Assembly (NCBI GenBank): GCA_963649615.1 | Contig: CAVJIN010000027.1 | Location: 1-23,522, forward strand | Reading direction: 5' to 3' | Length of the DNA stretch: 23,522 bases | Source: UBA9732 sp963649615 | GTDB lineage: Bacteria; Spirochaetota; Spirochaetia; Sphaerochaetales; Sphaerochaetaceae | Made by a program: the position numbers and the translations under genes | The notes under the pieces: model-generated | What the model was told of the DNA's origin: nothing | What the model saw: only the letters and a program-made list of their open reading frames with translations | Databases searched by the model: none | In this document: piece by piece, positions 15,559-22,620 of the stretch | Numbering within the stretch: position 1 is the stretch's first letter | Layout of the letters: each line of letters begins with the position of its first letter

Positions 15559-15662
15559 GATATCCACGTTGGTGTCCACGTGCTGTGTCCACGTGCNNNN
15601 NNNNNNNNNNNNNNNNNNNNNNNGTGTCCACGTGCGGTGTCCACGTGCGGTGTCCACGTGCG
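15559..15662. repeat. 13-bp tandem repeat array in the serS leader (eight units with gap)
   Basis: Units read GTGTCCACGTGCG on the plus strand: three exact copies at 15624-15662, two near-exact at 15572-15597 (the last base falls in the gap) and one degenerate (GATATCCACGTTG) at 15559-15571. A run of 27 N (15597-15623) sits in the middle and is exactly one base plus two units long, so the array keeps phase and would contain eight units. Each unit contains CACGTG, a 6-bp palindrome. It is not protein coding: 13 is not a multiple of three. Confidence 0.85.
15597..15623. other. Assembly gap (27 N) inside the repeat array
   Basis: Unknown bases, in phase with the 13-bp units. The real copy number may differ from the two missing units implied by the gap length. 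Confidence 0.95.
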
Positions 15663-15664
15663 CA

Positions 15665-15694
15665 ATAATACCCCCAATGGGCATTAATTTTCAA
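15665..15694 (-). promoter_or_regulatory. Promoter of serS-pncB
   Basis: On the minus strand TTGAAA (15689-15694) and TATTAT (15665-15670) are 18 bases apart. The -35 box overlaps the stop codon of the transglutaminase-like gene. Predicted start is near 15658, inside the first unit of the repeat array, giving a serS leader of about 125 bases. Confidence 0.65.
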
Positions 15695-16818
15695 CGGTCA
15701 TCAACAATAACCCATATAGAAAGTTGCTTTTCATCCAGTGAATATTCGAGACTTTTTAATTCTTTTACGTCTTGTCCTGTAAGAGAGGCGACAACTTGGA
15801 AAAGCCTTGCGTTGGTAATGAGATCTGTTTTTGCTTCATAAAAGGCCTTGTAATTAGAAAAACGCACTGTTGGATACATTCCAAGTTCTTCTGTTTTTAT
15901 GAATGCTTGTTTGATCTCGTCTAGGCTATCATCTCCGTTGTAAGTATCTAGTTCCAAATCATAGTATTTAAAAATGCCTAGGCTTTCATCTTTGCACTGA
16001 GGGATTTCTAACACATTTTCAATAATGTGGGTATTCTCTAAGAATTCTGTGGTACAGCAAAAATAATCATAGTTAATGGCCCCAGTGGATTCATAAAGCG
16101 ACAGTGCACTAGTAATATCTATGTGTGTCCATGAACCATTGATTTTAACAAGATTCCATTCATGTCCTAAATTAGAGGAACCCAACAAGCCAGAGCCCTG
16201 TTTAAGTTTGCCATTTACTGCCACACATGGAATTCCAAGACATTGAAGAATGAACTCAAAAGCCTTTGAAAAAGATGCGCAAACTCCATTTCTTTTAACC
16301 ATAACCGAGTACAAACTCTGATCCATATTCGTCTTGTCATATTGGCAATTCTCAATCATCCAAACATAGATTTTCCGAATAGTTTCGTAAGAAGGCTCAA
16401 TGGTTCCTATGCTCTGTACAATCTCAATTAAGGCCTGTTCTATTTCCGTGTTTGCATGCTCTATTTCAGAGCGCGTCATTGTATACTCAAACTCTACATA
16501 ATGGCCTGAGATGGAATTATTTACATAGCTAGTAACATAGGTAAAACTATTACTCCAAAAGAGCTCGGGATGGTCTAAAAGTAAACAATCATACGCTTTT
16601 TTTAGTGTTTCCTGCGAAAATGAGCCACAATTCCACTTTGGAACTAATGTTGTAATACAATCAAACATTGCTTGATATGCCACCTGCTCAGAATTAGAAA
16701 GCTGGTTGTAATAATAGTTATCAACACCACTTTCTGTTTCTTCAGACTCAGAGCAATAGGCATTAAAAACTACGCCAAAGAGCATGATAGTTATAAGAAG
16801 ACAATAGAACCTACGCAT
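15691..16818 (-). CDS. Secreted transglutaminase-like protein
   Basis: A 375-residue protein with an N-terminal hydrophobic signal (MRRFYCLLITIMLFGVVFNAYC); Cys22 could be a lipobox cysteine, but the -1 residue tyrosine is unusual. A transglutaminase-like core has the full triad: Cys180 in RNGVCASFSKAF, His219 in LGHEWNLVKINGSW and Asp234 in THIDIT. Such bacterial proteins are cysteine peptidase- or transglutaminase-like; substrate unknown. Upstream of the core lies a domain with DHPELFW, often seen with bacterial transglutaminase-like proteins. The ATG has GAGG seven bases upstream; this GAGG is part of a 15-bp tandem repeat. It follows trmL, 39 bases away. Confidence 0.8.
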   Translation of the reverse strand: MRRFYCLLITIMLFGVVFNAYCSESEETESGVDNYYYNQLSNSEQVAYQAMFDCITTLVPKWNCGSFSQETLKKAYDCLLLDHPELFWSNSFTYVTSYVNNSISGHYVEFEYTMTRSEIEHANTEIEQALIEIVQSIGTIEPSYETIRKIYVWMIENCQYDKTNMDQSLYSVMVKRNGVCASFSKAFEFILQCLGIPCVAVNGKLKQGSGLLGSSNLGHEWNLVKINGSWTHIDITSALSLYESTGAINYDYFCCTTEFLENTHIIENVLEIPQCKDESLGIFKYYDLELDTYNGDDSLDEIKQAFIKTEELGMYPTVRFSNYKAFYEAKTDLITNARLFQVVASLTGQDVKELKSLEYSLDEKQLSIWVIVDDR

Positions 16819-16826
16819 TAACAGGC

Positions 16827-16871
16827 CTCATTTTGCATGCTCTCATTTTCCATGCTCTCATTTTCCATGCT
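16827..16871. repeat. Three 15-bp tandem units over the trmL stop
   Basis: CTCATTTTCCATGCT occurs at 16842-16856 and 16857-16871, with a one-base variant (CTCATTTTGCATGCT) at 16827-16841. On the minus strand the first unit encodes the last trmL codons and its TGA; the copy next to the transglutaminase gene supplies that gene's GAGG ribosome binding site. Confidence 0.88.
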
Positions 16872-17385
16872 CCTCTAGTAGCCCATGATTCTTGAGACCA
16901 AGACCACCACATTGCCTGAGCACTTCATAGACGGTAACGGCAACTGCATTTGAAAGATTCAAGGAGCGTCTTCCCTCAATCATAGGGATTCGCACACATC
17001 TATCTAAATTTGCTCTTAACAAGTCTTCATCCAATCCCCTACTTTCCCTACCAAAGCAAAGCCAAATTTCGCCATTTTCATTTTGGACAGATTGAAAATT
17101 AGTCTCCCATAGAGAATGTCCACCCTTCTGTGACAAGAAGAACATACTCGCTCCAATACAACCATTTGTCCTATGTGTCTCAAAAAACTGCTTATCATTT
17201 TCATATTGATAAATTTCAAGCCCATCCCAATAATCAAGTCCAGCCCTTCTTAAATGCTTCTCGTCCAAAGAAAATCCAAGAGGATGAATTAAATGCAATG
17301 CGCACCCTGTAGCACTACAAGTACGAGCGATATTTCCAGTATTTTGAGGAATCTCAGGTTGAAACAGAACGATATTTATCTTCAT
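16858..17385 (-). CDS. trmL: tRNA (cytidine/uridine-2'-O)-methyltransferase, TrmL-like
   Basis: A 175-residue SPOUT-fold methyltransferase; TrmL methylates the 2'-O of the wobble base in tRNA-Leu. Motif 1 is NTGNIARTCSATGCALHLI, motif 2 LCFGRESRGLDEDLL, and motif 3 IPMIEGRRSLNLSNAVAVTVYEVLRQ, which forms the knot that binds S-adenosylmethionine. The family is about 155-165 residues; the extra C-terminal residues (KNHGLLEEHGK) run into a tandem repeat. I start at ATG 17383-17385 (MKINIVLFQPEIPQ), where family proteins begin; a longer frame from TTG 17442 crosses the promoter. No ribosome binding site is seen. It is the first gene of a run with the transglutaminase-like gene. Confidence 0.88.
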   Translation of the reverse strand: MKINIVLFQPEIPQNTGNIARTCSATGCALHLIHPLGFSLDEKHLRRAGLDYWDGLEIYQYENDKQFFETHRTNGCIGASMFFLSQKGGHSLWETNFQSVQNENGEIWLCFGRESRGLDEDLLRANLDRCVRIPMIEGRRSLNLSNAVAVTVYEVLRQCGGLGLKNHGLLEEHGK

Positions 17386-17393
17386 TGTTGCAG

Positions 17394-17422
17394 ATGATAC
17401 CATTTTGAGTATGTTTTTGCAA
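17394..17422 (-). promoter_or_regulatory. Promoter of trmL
   Basis: On the minus strand TTGCAA (17417-17422) and TATCAT (17394-17399) are 17 bases apart, with only eight bases from the -10 box to the ATG, so the leader is about one base long. The -35 box lies in a degenerate copy of the palindromic repeat (GTTTTTGCAAAA at 17413-17424). Confidence 0.55.
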
Positions 17423-17451
17423 AATCCTTTCACTCCTTTCAAACACCAACA

Positions 17452-17480
17452 TTGCCAAATAATACTTTTGTTTGTACTAT
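17452..17480 (+). promoter_or_regulatory. Leaderless promoter of the glycosyltransferase-like gene
   Basis: TTGCCA (17452-17457) and TACTAT (17475-17480) are 17 bases apart. The in-frame GTG at 17487 is exactly seven bases after the -10 box, at the expected transcript start, and there is no ribosome binding site. Confidence 0.65.
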
Positions 17481-17486
17481 ATCAGC

Positions 17487-18364
17487 GTGGACCAAAAATA
17501 TCAGATAATTAGCAGAAAACAAGATATAGGAAGACTCATTAATCAGTTACACAGAGAAGAATTTCTCGCTGTAGGCATTATGGATACAGGCACAAAAGAA
17601 GACCTTCTTGAATCTATCTCTTGGTTCAGTCAAAACTTCAACTACTGCCTCCACGTGATAACCCAATCAGAAAGAATGACGCAGGACCTCATCCAAGCCG
17701 ATTTCCCTGACATCACCTTCATTGTCTTTCCCAAGTCTCCCTCCCTTGCAGAACGTATCAATGCTTTTGCCAACGTCTGCATGACAACTTATTTCATTGT
17801 CACACAAAGCAATACATCTTTCATGTCTTTTGATTGGAAACCTATAGAGGCCAAGCTAAAAGATGAGGCCCACCCCGCAGTTATTTGTCCTTGGATTTTC
17901 AACAAAAGCAACGAAAAAATCCCCACCGTCAGAGCCCCCAAGCTCAATGGCAAGGAAGTGGACCCCTTAAGTTTCATGCCCCACACAGAATGCGACAGCA
18001 CACTCTATCCCTTCCTTGGTCTAGGCATTTACGACCGTGCCCTCTTTCAGCGCCTCAGAGGCTACGATAACAACATCTCGGGAACATACTGGCAGACACT
18101 AGACTTTGGTGTGCGATGTTGGCTATTTGGCTACCCTGTCTACACCATGCCATACATGTCTGTTCTCTTCTATGGCATGCAATTTCTCATTGAGGACCGC
18201 ACCGAGTTTGAAGGCGTAGACCGGTTCTACACTAAGAACCTCACCGTCAAGCAGTCTAAAGGTCGCAACTATATCAAAAAGGGCTACAAGACTAGTAGTC
18301 GGGTTCTTGCAGAAGAGGTCAAGCCTCGCCTCGCACTCTACAAGACCGATTTCCAAAGCCTCTG
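17487..18364 (+). CDS. Glycosyltransferase-like (GT-A fold) protein, 3' end in gap
   Basis: I do not recognise a named family for these 292 visible residues. The layout suggests a family 2-like GT-A domain: an early Rossmann-like alternation (EEFLAVGIMDTGTKEDLLES), FIVFPKSPSLAERINAFANV, and a late segment GTYWQTLDFGVRCWLFGYPVY like the acceptor helix and following turn. At the place where a DxD metal motif is expected the protein reads VTQSNTSFM, so catalysis by the usual mechanism is doubtful. Start GTG 17487 is chosen because a promoter puts transcription start there; the TTG at 17472 lies inside the promoter. The last visible bases, TG before the N run, could begin a TGA stop. It converges with the nuclease-like gene in the gap. 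Confidence 0.5.
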
Positions 18365-18409
18365 NNNNNNNNNNNNNNNNNNNNNNNNNNNNNNNNNNNN
18401 NNNNNNNNN
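18365..18409. other. Assembly gap (45 N)
   Basis: Unknown bases between two convergent genes. Both 3' ends, and any shared terminator, lie in this gap. Confidence 0.95.
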
Positions 18410-19188
18410 ATTAGCGCGTCTACATAATCTGTGGCCAGTGGGCTTTGAGAAGTTTCAAACGTCACTATTAAGTTCTTGCCAGGAAATACGTTTCCTTTTG
18501 CGTACAACTCCAATTTTTCCTTTGACCTCGTAGCGTAAGTGGGATCATCGAGCATGCCAAGATGTTCCCAGGCATAATTTTTAAGCGTGCGGGTATTGAG
18601 GACAAGAAAATCGGGATAAAGCGTGGTGAATTTGAGGTCAACTGGATGCTCGTAGTGATATGGAATGCCTGCAAGATTCAAGCGGTCTGCAATGATAATC
18701 TCACTCTTAGACCTGACGCGCTCGCCTTTTGCGGTGAAGTATTGAATATCGGGGGAAATGTTAAGCCCGGTGTAAGATTTATTCTGCCATTCTTTGATGT
18801 AGCCCTCATGCGTAATTATGTTTTGCTTCACAAATTGCTTTATCTCGCTTGGCAAATTATTGTACACAGAGTTTATCTGAGGCCCATTACTTGGAGATTC
18901 TAGTATCTTAAGGCATTTTTGATACGAAACCTGTTGCTTCTTGAGAATTTTGAGGATATCGGTGTCGTAGCGCTTCTGAGATAGAGCTTTTATGGTGTCA
19001 AGTTTGGATTTACCGAGATATTCGTAATGCCTCCCTCCTTTGCTACGCCTCATGAACCTTTTGACCCCGTTGACTTTTTTGAGTTCTAGTACACCTGGCT
19101 CTGCTTTTGCAAGTTTTGCCTCTAGTTTAGAAATTTGATTCTCGTGAGCTGACATTTTTTGCTTTATTGAATTGATAATTTGCTTCAT
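18410..19188 (-). CDS. PD-(D/E)XK nuclease-like protein, 3' end in gap
   Basis: The 259 visible residues start with a coiled coil (about 1-35), followed by a basic region (KRFMRRSKGGRHYEYLGK, 43-60) that could bind nucleic acid and a helical linker. The C-terminal third has a restriction-endonuclease-like pattern: GERVRSKSEIIIADRLNLAG with Glu163, YPDFLVL with Asp193, and YAWEHLGM with Glu208, then YARS/EKLELYAKGNVFPGKNLIVTFET. This resembles a hypothetical protein family I recall from Clostridiales and Treponema; activity is inferred. The end LATDYVDAL suggests that only a few residues are missing. ATG has AGAGGAG three bases upstream. The AT-rich spacer upstream carries a promoter and paired operator-like repeats, unlike any other gene here. 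Confidence 0.7.
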
Positions 19189-19200
19189 TGACTCCTCTTG

Positions 19201-19222
19201 TTGTTATTATATTGTTATTATA
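19201..19222. repeat. Two 11-bp tandem repeats, each holding a -10 box
   Basis: TTGTTATTATA occurs twice without interruption (19201-19211 and 19212-19222). On the minus strand each copy contains TATAAT (19206-19211 and 19217-19222), offering two -10 boxes one helical turn apart to the nuclease-like gene. Confidence 0.8.
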
Positions 19223-19245
19223 TTCGATTTTTGCCTATTTTTTAA
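19217..19245 (-). promoter_or_regulatory. Promoter of the nuclease-like gene
   Basis: On the minus strand TTAAAA (19240-19245) and TATAAT (19217-19222) are 17 bases apart. Start is near 19210, with a 22-base leader containing AGAGGAG. The second TATAAT (19206-19211) has no good -35 partner. An operator-like half-site (19221-19226) overlaps this -10 box. Confidence 0.55.
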
Positions 19246-19299
19246 AAAATTCGAATAAAAAGTATTCGCTTTTTTTAAAAAGTATGGTTTTTTCGAATA
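19221..19299. promoter_or_regulatory. Double inverted repeat TATTCG-N25-CGAATA, candidate operator
   Basis: Half-sites are TATTCG at 19221-19226 and 19263-19268, and CGAATA at 19252-19257 and 19294-19299. Both pairs have exactly 25 bases between arms, and the second pair is displaced by 42 bases. Start-to-start distances (31, 11 and 31) are near multiples of a helical turn. The first pair covers the promoter of the nuclease-like gene. Confidence 0.5.
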
Positions 19300-19310
19300 T
19301 TTCTGCTGCG

Positions 19311-19353
19311 GCACCATACTGAAAGCCTGTTAGATAGCAAGCGATCATGGTGC
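19311..19353. repeat. Inverted repeat after the nucleoside phosphorylase stop
   Basis: GCACCAT (19311-19317) and ATGGTGC (19347-19353) form a 7-bp stem around a 29-base loop, three bases beyond the phosphorylase stop on the minus strand. No T run follows, so it may protect the mRNA end or act as a weak terminator. Confidence 0.4.
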
Positions 19354-19356
19354 GTC

Positions 19357-20097
19357 CTAAACTAAAACGGCCACGTCAAGGGCAATTTGGGCCAACTTGT
19401 CGTTCATTGAACGACTGCGTTTACCCAAGGAGCCAGAGTTCCAGTAGGAGCCTTCGAGTAGGTCTGCGGGAAAAAGCATTTGGTAGCAGGAGGCTCCTCT
19501 ATATTGGGAAACTGCCATTGTAGCAGCACATTCCATCTCTACGGCAAGACAGCCCTGCTCTTTCATTAGTTTAACAGCTGACGGGGTTTCTCTATAAAAG
19601 GCATCATTTGTCCACACTTTACCACTGACATTAGGAATGCCTAGCGCTTCTAAGATGGCAGAGGTTTCAGTAGAGGTCTTCACTTTAATCCAAGGAGTAT
19701 CATGTGGGGCATAATGCCAACTTGTACCTTCATCTCTGTATGCATAAGTGGGTACAACTATTTTGCCTTGAGTTGCTGTAGATAACGAACCACATGAGCC
19801 AATACAAACAAAGCGTTTTACTCCACGAACAATATATTCTTCAATAAAGCCAGCTACAACAGGAGCTCCAATTGGAAGAAGAACACAGGCAAGATCATGG
19901 CTTTTGTACTTAAAGCCATAAACAGGACAGCGGACACCACATTTGAAGGTTGAAAGTGTTGTACACTTGAATTGATCTTTTAATGCATTAAATAAGCTAA
20001 AAGACCACATGATAATAATGGTGTCAGGCATATTATTGCGTTCACTAATAATTGAACTAGGTTTGAGCATTTCTTCTTCATTAAAATATGGCAGCAT
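19357..20097 (-). CDS. Nucleoside phosphorylase (PNP/UDP family)
   Basis: A 246-residue protein of the nucleoside phosphorylase family, which splits nucleosides with phosphate during salvage. Signs are RGVKRFVCIGSCGSLS (the phosphate and base pocket glycine motif), GKIVVPTYAYRDEGTSWHY, VWTNDAFYRE, and CLAVEMECAATMAVSQYRG, the signature that binds the ribose. The sequence resembles uridine phosphorylase-like members more than hexameric PNP, but the base specificity cannot be assigned. I start at ATG 20095-20097 because GGAGG lies four bases upstream; a TTG at 20127 would add ten residues. It is divergent from the TPR gene. Confidence 0.85.
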   Translation of the reverse strand: MLPYFNEEEMLKPSSIISERNNMPDTIIIMWSFSLFNALKDQFKCTTLSTFKCGVRCPVYGFKYKSHDLACVLLPIGAPVVAGFIEEYIVRGVKRFVCIGSCGSLSTATQGKIVVPTYAYRDEGTSWHYAPHDTPWIKVKTSTETSAILEALGIPNVSGKVWTNDAFYRETPSAVKLMKEQGCLAVEMECAATMAVSQYRGASCYQMLFPADLLEGSYWNSGSLGKRSRSMNDKLAQIALDVAVLV

Positions 20098-20162
20098 AAA
20101 ACCTCCAAACATCCCAACCTTTTTCAAAGGCTTTTAATTCGAGTGCACTTTACTCAACACAC

Positions 20163-20191
20163 TTTATCCACGTGGGAAAAAGATATATATT
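20163..20191 (+). promoter_or_regulatory. Promoter of the TPR-tsaE-tsaB-trxB operon
   Basis: TATATT (20186-20191) lies seven bases before the ATG at 20199, and a weak -35 candidate TTTATC (20163-20168) lies 17 bases upstream. No ribosome binding site is present, so the leader would be one base or none. CCACGTGG (20168-20175), a perfect 8-bp palindrome, overlaps the end of the -35 box. Confidence 0.5.
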
Positions 20192-20198
20192 TACAAGT

Positions 20199-21392
20199 AT
20201 GATAGAAAAACTTAAAGATGTTCAATTCATTACTTTACCCGGGGACAGAAAAATTGGCACAGCAGTACTCAAAGCCAGCACACCTCTTCCTGTCCAATTC
20301 CAAGCAGGACAGAAGCCTGAAGACATTGATTTTAACAGCATAGTAGCTGGACTGATTAAAGTACTTGCATGGGACCCAGAAAACAAAGATATTGACTACT
20401 ACAGGGACATACTTCTCAGCCTGCAACCCAACGTAGCCCAAGAGCTCAATCTTGCAGCAATCTCCAAAAGCAAAAAAAAGGAATTTGAATTTGCACATGA
20501 GCTCATGCTTGCAGTCAAAAACATCACAAATGCACCTGAAAGCTACATCAATCTTGCAGTTTTATACGCCCAGATGACGGTTGAGCTTCACAACAAGGCT
20601 GATCACGTTAAGGCCGATATTTATGACGATAAAATCATTCAAGTCCTTAATGAATGCATCAAAGCCTACCCAGACTATGCACCAGCATATAGCGAGATAT
20701 CCGCTTTTCACATGAGACATGGCGATATTGAAAGCGCTCGCGACAATATGGCCCGCTATGTAAAACTAGAAAAAGACGAGAAGAAGCGCAAGCAAGCAGA
20801 AAAGACCTTAGCAAACTTCAATAAAATGCTAGATTCTAAGGACCAAATTCTCTATGCGTATGACAAAATGATGATGGGTTGCGCCGATGAAGCCATCACA
20901 GCAATCAACAAATATCTAGCAACTGGAGAAAAATCTTGGGAAGCATACTTCATTAGAGGGTGGGCAAAGAGAACCCTTGAAGACTACGAAGAGGCACAAA
21001 AAGACCTTCTCGAAAGTCTTAGGATTGAGTCAAATAATGCAGAAGTATATAACGAGCTTTCAATCTGTGCCCGCGAACATGGGGATCTTGAGCTTGCAAA
21101 AAATTATCTTCAAATTGCAGTAGATTTGGATGAAGACGACATTGTTTACAAAGTAAATCTTGCTTTCTTACATCTTTCAGACGATGAGTTTACTGAAAGC
21201 AGAGAACTTCTTGAGAAAGCAAGAATAATTGATCCAGAAGATCCTCAACTTAAATTCTTAATTCAGGAATATGAAAGAAAAACTGGCGATAGAATTGGGG
21301 ATGTCATCAATGAAGAAGTCTATACAGATGAACAGTTTGACGAACTTCACAAAAAGGAAAAAGAAGAAAACAAATTTCACATAGAGATTTGA
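20199..21392 (+). CDS. Tetratricopeptide-repeat protein
   Basis: A 397-residue soluble protein without a signal peptide. After a non-repeat lead (about 1-90), it has TPR-like helix pairs. The clearest are SWEAYFIRGWAKRTLEDYEEA (about 246-266), NAEVYNELSICAREHGDLELA (about 280-300) and DIVYKVNLAFLHLSDDEFTES (about 314-334), each with the small-residue spacing of the motif. TPR proteins are protein-interaction scaffolds; no partner is indicated. The C-terminal tail is very acidic and lysine-rich. I start at ATG 20199; a GTG at 20172 lies in the promoter. It precedes tsaE by 18 bases, so it is likely the first gene of the tsaE-tsaB operon. Confidence 0.82.
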   Translation: MIEKLKDVQFITLPGDRKIGTAVLKASTPLPVQFQAGQKPEDIDFNSIVAGLIKVLAWDPENKDIDYYRDILLSLQPNVAQELNLAAISKSKKKEFEFAHELMLAVKNITNAPESYINLAVLYAQMTVELHNKADHVKADIYDDKIIQVLNECIKAYPDYAPAYSEISAFHMRHGDIESARDNMARYVKLEKDEKKRKQAEKTLANFNKMLDSKDQILYAYDKMMMGCADEAITAINKYLATGEKSWEAYFIRGWAKRTLEDYEEAQKDLLESLRIESNNAEVYNELSICAREHGDLELAKNYLQIAVDLDEDDIVYKVNLAFLHLSDDEFTESRELLEKARIIDPEDPQLKFLIQEYERKTGDRIGDVINEEVYTDEQFDELHKKEKEENKFHIEI

Positions 21393-21410
21393 AAAAAGGA
21401 AGTTTAAACC

Positions 21411-21857
21411 ATGCACGAAGGACATGAAGAAATAATATGCAAAACTGAAGACGATATGGTAAAGCTGGGCAATAGATTTGGAGAAATAGCAAAGCCAGGA
21501 ATGGTAATTTCTTTACGAGGAAGCCTAGGAGCAGGAAAAACAGTTTTTGCTAGAGGAGTTGCTAGGAGCCTAGGCATAGAAGAGGCAATAGTAAGCCCAA
21601 CTTTTACACTTGTTCAGGAATATGACGGAAAACTTCCAATGTATCACATGGATCTTTATAGAATCACATCACAAGAAGATTTTGAAATGATTGGAGGTGA
21701 AGACATGCTCTACTCCAATGGTATATGTCTTATAGAGTGGAGCGAAATCATTGATGAAATGCTTCCAAAAGACACTATTTTTATAAACATTACTGTTAAT
21801 TCAGACCAAAGCAGAACGGTGACAATTGACAGCAAAAACAGCATGGGAGACAAATAA
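21411..21857 (+). CDS. tsaE: tRNA threonylcarbamoyladenosine biosynthesis ATPase TsaE
   Basis: A 148-residue P-loop ATPase that supports TsaB-TsaD in adding threonylcarbamoyl to A37 of ANN-decoding tRNAs. Seen: Walker A LRGSLGAGKTVFARG (about residues 35-49), SPTFTLVQEYDG (about 64-75), HMDLYRI (about 80-86) and LIEWSE. AAGGA is ten bases before the ATG. tsaB follows after two bases, so this is a translationally linked pair; TsaD and TsaC are not in the window. Confidence 0.94.
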   Translation: MHEGHEEIICKTEDDMVKLGNRFGEIAKPGMVISLRGSLGAGKTVFARGVARSLGIEEAIVSPTFTLVQEYDGKLPMYHMDLYRITSQEDFEMIGGEDMLYSNGICLIEWSEIIDEMLPKDTIFINITVNSDQSRTVTIDSKNSMGDK

Positions 21858-21859
21858 GC

Positions 21860-22597
21860 ATGAATATTCTTGTAACAGACACCTCTTCGCAGGCACTTAC
21901 AGTTGCTATTTTCACAGACTCTTTTTCTGAAACAAGAAGGTCACAAGGCAAAAGTGTCCAGCATTCGGAAAAGCTTGTACCAACTGTAGTAGAGCTTTGC
22001 AAAGATGCCAATATTGATACTAAGGATATTGACTTACTAATGTGCACAAGAGGCCCGGGTTCATTCACTGGCCTTAGAATTGGAATGGCGGCATTTAAAG
22101 GAATGGCTTTTGCCTTGAATAAACCAATTGTTTCAGTTTCAACTCTTGAAGCATATGCTTCTTGTGTAGAAGGAACTGAAGGTGCAATTGTCTCTGTAAT
22201 TGACGCAAAGAAACAGCGTTGGTATTTAGCAGCATTTGAGCAGAGCTTAGACAATAGTGGAAAATCTGTGCTAACAAGGCTTACTCCTGACATAGATGGA
22301 ACAGAAGCCGACTTAATTTCTGCGTTGAAAAAATACAACAAAATTCAGGTTGTAGGACCTGATGCAAAGGCCTTTGCTGATGTTCTTAAAAACTTGTATT
22401 CAATGTCCTCAGAGCTAGGATATAAACAAATTATTGCTAACACAATGGCAAATGAGGCTATTTCTAATGCAATTTTAGAACTTGGACTTAAGCAGTATGA
22501 AACCAAGGGTGGCGACGATATTGGACAAGGGCCTGTATATCTACGAAAAAGTGATGCGGAACTTGCGCTAGAAGAAAAACTTGCAAAAGAGAACTAA
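21860..22597 (+). CDS. tsaB: tRNA threonylcarbamoyladenosine biosynthesis protein TsaB
   Basis: A 245-residue ASKHA-fold protein that forms the TsaB-TsaD heterodimer for t6A synthesis. The N-terminal NILVTDTSSQALTVAIF (phosphate 1-like motif) and CTRGPGSFTGLRIGMAAFKGM (about 62-82) are diagnostic. The protein has the length and the C-terminal lobe (VYLRKSDAELALEEK) typical of the family. TsaB itself is regarded as a catalytically inactive partner of TsaD. It is two bases after tsaE; trxB follows after 23 bases. Confidence 0.94.
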   Translation: MNILVTDTSSQALTVAIFTDSFSETRRSQGKSVQHSEKLVPTVVELCKDANIDTKDIDLLMCTRGPGSFTGLRIGMAAFKGMAFALNKPIVSVSTLEAYASCVEGTEGAIVSVIDAKKQRWYLAAFEQSLDNSGKSVLTRLTPDIDGTEADLISALKKYNKIQVVGPDAKAFADVLKNLYSMSSELGYKQIIANTMANEAISNAILELGLKQYETKGGDDIGQGPVYLRKSDAELALEEKLAKEN

Positions 22598-22620
22598 AGG
22601 AATCAGGGAGAAAACAATCA

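Noticed and set aside
15559..15662. CRISPR array
   Set aside because: The 13-bp units are directly adjacent with no unique spacers, and there are no cas genes.
15329..15841. Plus-strand open frame across serS start and the repeat array
   Set aside because: Runs antisense to serS and through N; no family features or ribosome binding site.
16753..16755. Lipoprotein cleavage site at Cys22 of the transglutaminase-like protein
   Set aside because: The residue before the cysteine is tyrosine and the -3 residue asparagine, a poor lipobox even by relaxed spirochaetal rules; kept only as a possibility.
17386..17442. N-terminal extension of trmL from TTG 17442
   Set aside because: The stretch overlaps a good promoter and a repeat-like sequence, and TrmL proteins begin at the inner ATG.
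18319..18364. Continuation of the nuclease frame beyond the gap
   Set aside because: These bases are the coding strand of the glycosyltransferase-like gene read in reverse; the frame across N is arbitrary.
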